Shown here in pieces: positions 60,864 to 64,000 of a stretch of 64,000 nt of DNA (positions are counted from its first letter, which is position 1; each line of letters opens with the position of its first letter). Both the position numbers and the translations under genes were made by a program. The stretch comes from an uncultured Alistipes sp. (lineage in GTDB: Bacteria; Bacteroidota; Bacteroidia; Bacteroidales; Rikenellaceae), in the NCBI GenBank assembly GCA_944321765.1, contig CALUMQ010000029.1, forward strand, positions 62,001-126,000, in the 5' to 3' direction. The notes under the pieces are model-generated. The model was given only the letters and a program-made list of their open reading frames with translations. It was not told where the DNA came from and made no database searches.

Positions 60864-62789
60864 ATGGACAATTTCGGATTTCTGAAAGTCGCAGCGGCGA
60901 TCCCCCACGTGCGGGTCGCCGACTGCCTTTACAATACGGAACGGATGAAGGCCCTGGCCGAAGAGGCTGCACGACGCGGTGTGGAGATCGTGGCGTTCCC
61001 CGAACTGGGTGTGACGGCCTACACGTGCGGTGACCTGCTGTTGCAGCAGACCCTGCTCGACGATGCAGACGAAGCCCTCGCCGAACTCGTGCACGAGACG
61101 CGCAAGCTGCCGCTGGTCATGATTGCCGGCGCCCCGCTGCGCCACGGAACAACGCTCTACAACTGCGCCGTGGTATTCACCCAGGGGCGCGTACTCGGCG
61201 TCGTGCCCAAGATCCACATTCCCAATTACGGAGAGTTCTACGAATCGCGCTGGTTCGATTCGGGAGCCGGCATCACCGAGGAACATATCAATGTGGCCGG
61301 GCAGCAGGCCGACTTCGGCGCAGACCTGACATTCGAGGTCAACGGCGTGGAGTTCGGCGTGGAGCTCTGCGAGGATCTCTGGACCGCCATTCCGCCCTCG
61401 TCACACCTGGCACTCAACGGCGCCAAGGTAATCTTCAACCTCTCGGCATCGCCCGAAGCGGCCGGGAAGCACCTCTATCTGCGGCAACTCGTCGCCCAAC
61501 AGTCGGCCCGTACGATCGCCGGGTATGTCTATTGTTCGGCCGGGTGGGGCGAATCGTCAACCGACCTGGTATTTGCCGGAAACGGGCTGATCGCCGAAAA
61601 CGGCACGATCCTGCGTGAGGCGCGCCGCTTCTCGACCGAGGAGCAGCTGATCGTCGCCGACGTGGACATCGAGCGGCTGGAGTATGAACGGCGCCGCAAC
61701 ACCTCGTTCCGCGCAAACAACGATGCCGCGGAGAACACCGTCATCGAGATGGAGATTCCCGAAGCGCTGCGTGCCGCGGCTCTAGACCGGGAGATCGATC
61801 CCCTGCCGTTCGTCCCGAAGGACGAGGAGCATCGCAGCGAGCGTTGCGAGGAGATCTTCCGCATTCAGAGCCACGGACTCGCCAGACGCATGGCCCACAC
61901 CCGCGCACGGACGGCCGTCGTCGGCATCTCGGGAGGCCTCGACTCGACACTCGCACTGCTGGTCACGGTACGCACGTTCGATCTGCTGGGCATTGACCGT
62001 TCGAAGATCCTCGGCATCACGATGCCCGGGTTCGGCACCACGGACCGCACCTACAACAATGCGCTGAAGCTGATGCAGGGGTTGGGCGTGAGCATCCGCG
62101 AGATCCCGATCCGCGAAGCCTGTCTGCAACACTTCCGCGACATCGGGCTCGACCCTTCCGACCGCTCGGCAGCCTACGAAAACGCCCAGGCGCGCGAACG
62201 TACGCAGATTCTGATGGATGTGGCCAACATGGAGGGCGGACTGGTCGTCGGCACGGGCGATCTCTCGGAACTGGCGCTCGGATGGGCAACGTATAACGGC
62301 GACCAGATGTCGATGTACGGCGTCAACGCTTCGGTGCCGAAGACGTTGGTACGCCACCTGGTGAAGTGGGTCGCCGACACGGAGCAGGACCCCGCGACAC
62401 GCGACACGCTGCTCGACATCATCGACACTCCGGTCAGCCCAGAGCTGCTTCCGGCCGATGCCGAGGGACACATCGCCCAGAAGACCGAAGACCTCGTGGG
62501 CCCCTACGAACTCCACGACTTCTTTCTCTATCACCTGCTCCGTTCGGGATACGGCCCCGCCAAGACCCTTCTGCTGGCCGAGCTGGCCTTCGAAGGAAGC
62601 TATGACCGGGAGACGATCCTCAAATGGCTGCGCACGTTTGTCAGCCGCTTCTTCGCACAACAATTCAAACGTTCGGCCATGCCCGACGGCCCGAAGGTGG
62701 GATCGGTGGCCCTGTCGCCCCGCGGCGACTGGCGCATGCCCTCCGACGCTACGGCAGAGGCATGGCTCCGCGAACTGGAAAACCTCTGA
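60864..62789 (+). CDS. nadE: Glutamine-hydrolysing NAD+ synthetase
   Basis: This 641-residue fusion has an N-terminal nitrilase-type glutaminase (triad E47 in FPELG, K116 in VVPKIHIPN, C169 in GVELCEDLW) and a C-terminal synthetase with the ATP-pyrophosphatase loop GISGGLDST at 354-362. It amidates nicotinate adenine dinucleotide, using glutamine made by enzymes such as the GSIII at 8.8 kb. Length agrees with glutamine-dependent bacterial enzymes. The DUF4923 gene starts 5 bases after its stop. Confidence 0.96.
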   Translation: MDNFGFLKVAAAIPHVRVADCLYNTERMKALAEEAARRGVEIVAFPELGVTAYTCGDLLLQQTLLDDADEALAELVHETRKLPLVMIAGAPLRHGTTLYNCAVVFTQGRVLGVVPKIHIPNYGEFYESRWFDSGAGITEEHINVAGQQADFGADLTFEVNGVEFGVELCEDLWTAIPPSSHLALNGAKVIFNLSASPEAAGKHLYLRQLVAQQSARTIAGYVYCSAGWGESSTDLVFAGNGLIAENGTILREARRFSTEEQLIVADVDIERLEYERRRNTSFRANNDAAENTVIEMEIPEALRAAALDREIDPLPFVPKDEEHRSERCEEIFRIQSHGLARRMAHTRARTAVVGISGGLDSTLALLVTVRTFDLLGIDRSKILGITMPGFGTTDRTYNNALKLMQGLGVSIREIPIREACLQHFRDIGLDPSDRSAAYENAQARERTQILMDVANMEGGLVVGTGDLSELALGWATYNGDQMSMYGVNASVPKTLVRHLVKWVADTEQDPATRDTLLDIIDTPVSPELLPADAEGHIAQKTEDLVGPYELHDFFLYHLLRSGYGPAKTLLLAELAFEGSYDRETILKWLRTFVSRFFAQQFKRSAMPDGPKVGSVALSPRGDWRMPSDATAEAWLRELENL

Positions 62790-62793
62790 AACC

Positions 62794-63396
62794 ATGAAAC
62801 GACTCCTGATTCTCGCACTACTGTGCCTCACGGCAGGCATGCACGACGTCTCGGCCCAGAACTGGCTCGACGTACTCAAAAAGGCCGCCACGACGGTGGC
62901 CGACGAAGCCACCGGAGGCAAACTCACGCAGATTGCCCTCTCCGGAACCTGGAACTACACGCAGCCGAGCGTGAAGTTTGAAGGAACGGACCTCTCGGGT
63001 GATCTCAGCGGATCGCTCCTCGAAGCGTTGATCGTCGATCAGCTTTCGAAGATCTACGCCAAGGTCGGCATCACCCCGGGAACCGGCAGCATCACTTTCG
63101 ACAATGGAACCAACGAGTTCTCGGCCTCGGCAGGAACACACACCGTCAAGGGTACCTACACCTTCGATGCCGAGACGCACGCCATCGACTTCCAGCTCGC
63201 CAACGGAAAGATCGATCTCGGAGCCATCCCGAGCCACGCCTACCTCAACGGCGGCGAGCTGACCATCGTCTTCCCGGTCACCCGGCTGATGGAGATTGCC
63301 AAGACGCTCGGCGAGGAGGTCGCATCGCTCTCGACGGCCACCTCACTGCTCTCCCAGTACGAAAATGCCTACATCGGCTTCGCCTTCTCAAAATAG
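62794..63396 (+). CDS. DUF4923-family secreted protein
   Basis: This 200-residue protein has a signal peptide (cleavage near VSA-QN, residue 21). The DUF4923 pattern common in Bacteroidales follows: QNWLDVLKKAATTVADEATG, then IALSGTWNYTQPSVKFEGTD, SKIYAKVGITPGTGSITFDN and VKGTYTFDAETHAIDFQLAN. It resembles a small lipocalin-like barrel. Function is not known. Its gene begins 5 bases after nadE, so it is co-transcribed. Confidence 0.82.
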   Translation: MKRLLILALLCLTAGMHDVSAQNWLDVLKKAATTVADEATGGKLTQIALSGTWNYTQPSVKFEGTDLSGDLSGSLLEALIVDQLSKIYAKVGITPGTGSITFDNGTNEFSASAGTHTVKGTYTFDAETHAIDFQLANGKIDLGAIPSHAYLNGGELTIVFPVTRLMEIAKTLGEEVASLSTATSLLSQYENAYIGFAFSK

Positions 63397-63443
63397 GCGT
63401 TCGGGAGGGGATGCCCGACGATTTTTTTGAAATTTTTTTCCAT

Positions 63444-63473
63444 GACGGATTCGCAGCGGATCCGTCTTTTTTT
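63444..63473 (+). terminator. Terminator after the DUF4923 gene
   Basis: A 7-bp stem GACGGAT/ATCCGTC (63444-63450 with 63460-63466) is followed by seven T. Further T-runs precede it. Confidence 0.8.
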
Positions 63474-63539
63474 ATTACGGATTCTCAACCCGCATCCCGT
63501 CCGGCAGACAGACAGTAAGGAAAAGAGGCGACGCCGAAA

Positions 63540-63553
63540 GTAAAATATTTTAC
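63540..63553. promoter_or_regulatory. Palindrome upstream of gdhA
   Basis: GTAAAATATTTTAC is a perfect 14-bp palindrome, about 90 bases before the gdhA ATG. A near-palindrome TTCTTAAAGAA follows at about 63558-63568. Candidate regulator site; the nearby TATATTG at about 63593 is an imperfect -7 box. Confidence 0.4.
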
Positions 63554-63640
63554 GAAATTCTTAAAGAACTTGCAAAACAGCAAAAGATTTCCTATATTGT
63601 TATCCCAATTATGAATTATAAATTCCAAAAAAAGATTGCT

Positions 63641-64000
63641 ATGAACGAACAAGCCCATCAGTACGTCGAAGAATTCATGGCCCAACTCATCGCCCGCAAC
63701 CCGGGTGAGCCGGAATTCCATCAGGCAGTCCGCGAAGTGGCCGAATCGCTGGCTCCCCACATCGTGGCCAGCCCGATCCTTCAGAAAATGAAGATTCTCG
63801 AACGTATCGCCGAACCCGAGCGCGTAATCATCTTCCGCGTCCCGTGGCTCAATGACAAAGGCGAGATCGAGATCAACCGCGGGTACCGCGTCCAGATGAA
63901 CAGCGCCATCGGTCCCTACAAGGGCGGAATCCGTTTCCACCCCTCGGTCAACCTCTCGATCCTGAAATTCCTGGCTTTCGAACAGACCTTCAAGAACAGC
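63641..64000 (+). CDS. gdhA: NADP-type glutamate dehydrogenase, 5' part
   Basis: The first 120 codons of a hexameric glutamate dehydrogenase run off the right edge. The N-terminal region matches the family: [39 protein letters not shown] and the glutamate-binding [20 protein letters not shown] followed by [20 protein letters not shown]. It interconverts glutamate with 2-oxoglutarate and ammonia. An in-frame ATG at 63611 would add ten residues, but [12 protein letters not shown] is the better start. Coenzyme type is inferred from similarity to the E. coli-type enzyme. Confidence 0.93.
   Translation, partial: MNEQAHQYVEEFMAQLIARNPGEPEFHQAVREVAESLAPHIVASPILQKMKILERIAEPERVIIFRVPWLNDKGEIEINRGYRVQMNSAIGPYKGGIRFHPSVNLSILKFLAFEQTFKNS

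Noticed and set aside
1..64000. CRISPR arrays, insertion sequences, tRNA-linked integration sites
   Set aside because: I found no regularly spaced repeats, transposase or integrase motifs, or tRNA-like sequences on reading through the intergenic regions; a covariance-model tRNA scan would be decisive.

Overview
This is a 64 kb stretch of ordinary chromosome from a GC-rich member of the Bacteroidales. The evidence is Bacteroidetes promoters with a TAnnTTTG box at -7, almost no Shine-Dalgarno sequences, type III glutamine synthetase, PorX, fimbrillin-like, DUF4493 and PCMD lipoproteins, a Porin_10 barrel, and the 29-residue COX24/mS38-like protein. High GC together with glutamine synthetase III, NADP-type glutamate dehydrogenase, methylmalonyl-CoA mutase and a peptide-uptake module fits an Alistipes-like gut bacterium; the genus is an inference. 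I see no tRNA, rRNA, CRISPR array, insertion sequence, integrase or phage gene.

Layout. 0.4-2.2 kb: a POTRA-barrel outer-membrane protein. 2.3-5.1 kb: a BlaR1/BlaI-type sensor-repressor pair (minus) with two dyads at its promoter. 5.1-8.1 kb: an amino-sugar kinase, murQ, a membrane-anchored helix-hairpin-helix protein, and rpsU. 8.2-11 kb: a YgbA-like protein and glutamine synthetase III. 11.5-15.6 kb: mutA and mutB. 15.7-17.9 kb: a phosphoribosyltransferase-HAD fusion facing an iron-type alcohol dehydrogenase. 18.1-30.6 kb: a long minus-strand block, in transcription order rng, mfd, coaX, an outer-membrane barrel, a TPR protein, lptC, corC-like, ppiD-like, mixing RNA decay, DNA repair, CoA synthesis and envelope assembly. 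30.9-31.3 kb: HU and the COX24-like mini-protein. 31.7-34.2 kb: porX, tsaE, an SRPBCC protein. 34.3-38.5 kb: a mini ExbB-like protein, a divergent membrane LytTR regulator, a Nudix hydrolase, an S9 peptidase lipoprotein.

38.6-48.7 kb is the accessory region and the best candidate for an undescribed system. Seven same-strand genes lie behind one well-formed promoter and end at a perfect 22-bp terminator stem. They encode a fimbrillin-like lipoprotein with a jelly-roll-like tail, two DUF4493-type lipoproteins, a DUF4493-PCMD lipoprotein, two related small barrels, and a second PCMD lipoprotein. The two PCMD domains align without gaps over 227 residues at about three-quarters identity. Signal peptides and acidic residues after several lipobox cysteines suggest a cell-surface complex that may bind carbohydrate or act as an adhesin.

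48.8-63.4 kb returns to housekeeping: lytic transglycosylase, Porin_10, pssA, manC, murF, a GH123-like lipoprotein, a MazG-like pyrophosphohydrolase, an OPT peptide transporter, a small lipoprotein, pepT, nadE and a DUF4923 protein. The window ends inside gdhA. OPT plus PepT, glutamine synthetase, glutamate dehydrogenase and methylmalonyl-CoA mutase together describe a cell that imports peptides, handles their nitrogen and disposes of carbon through succinate/propionate.
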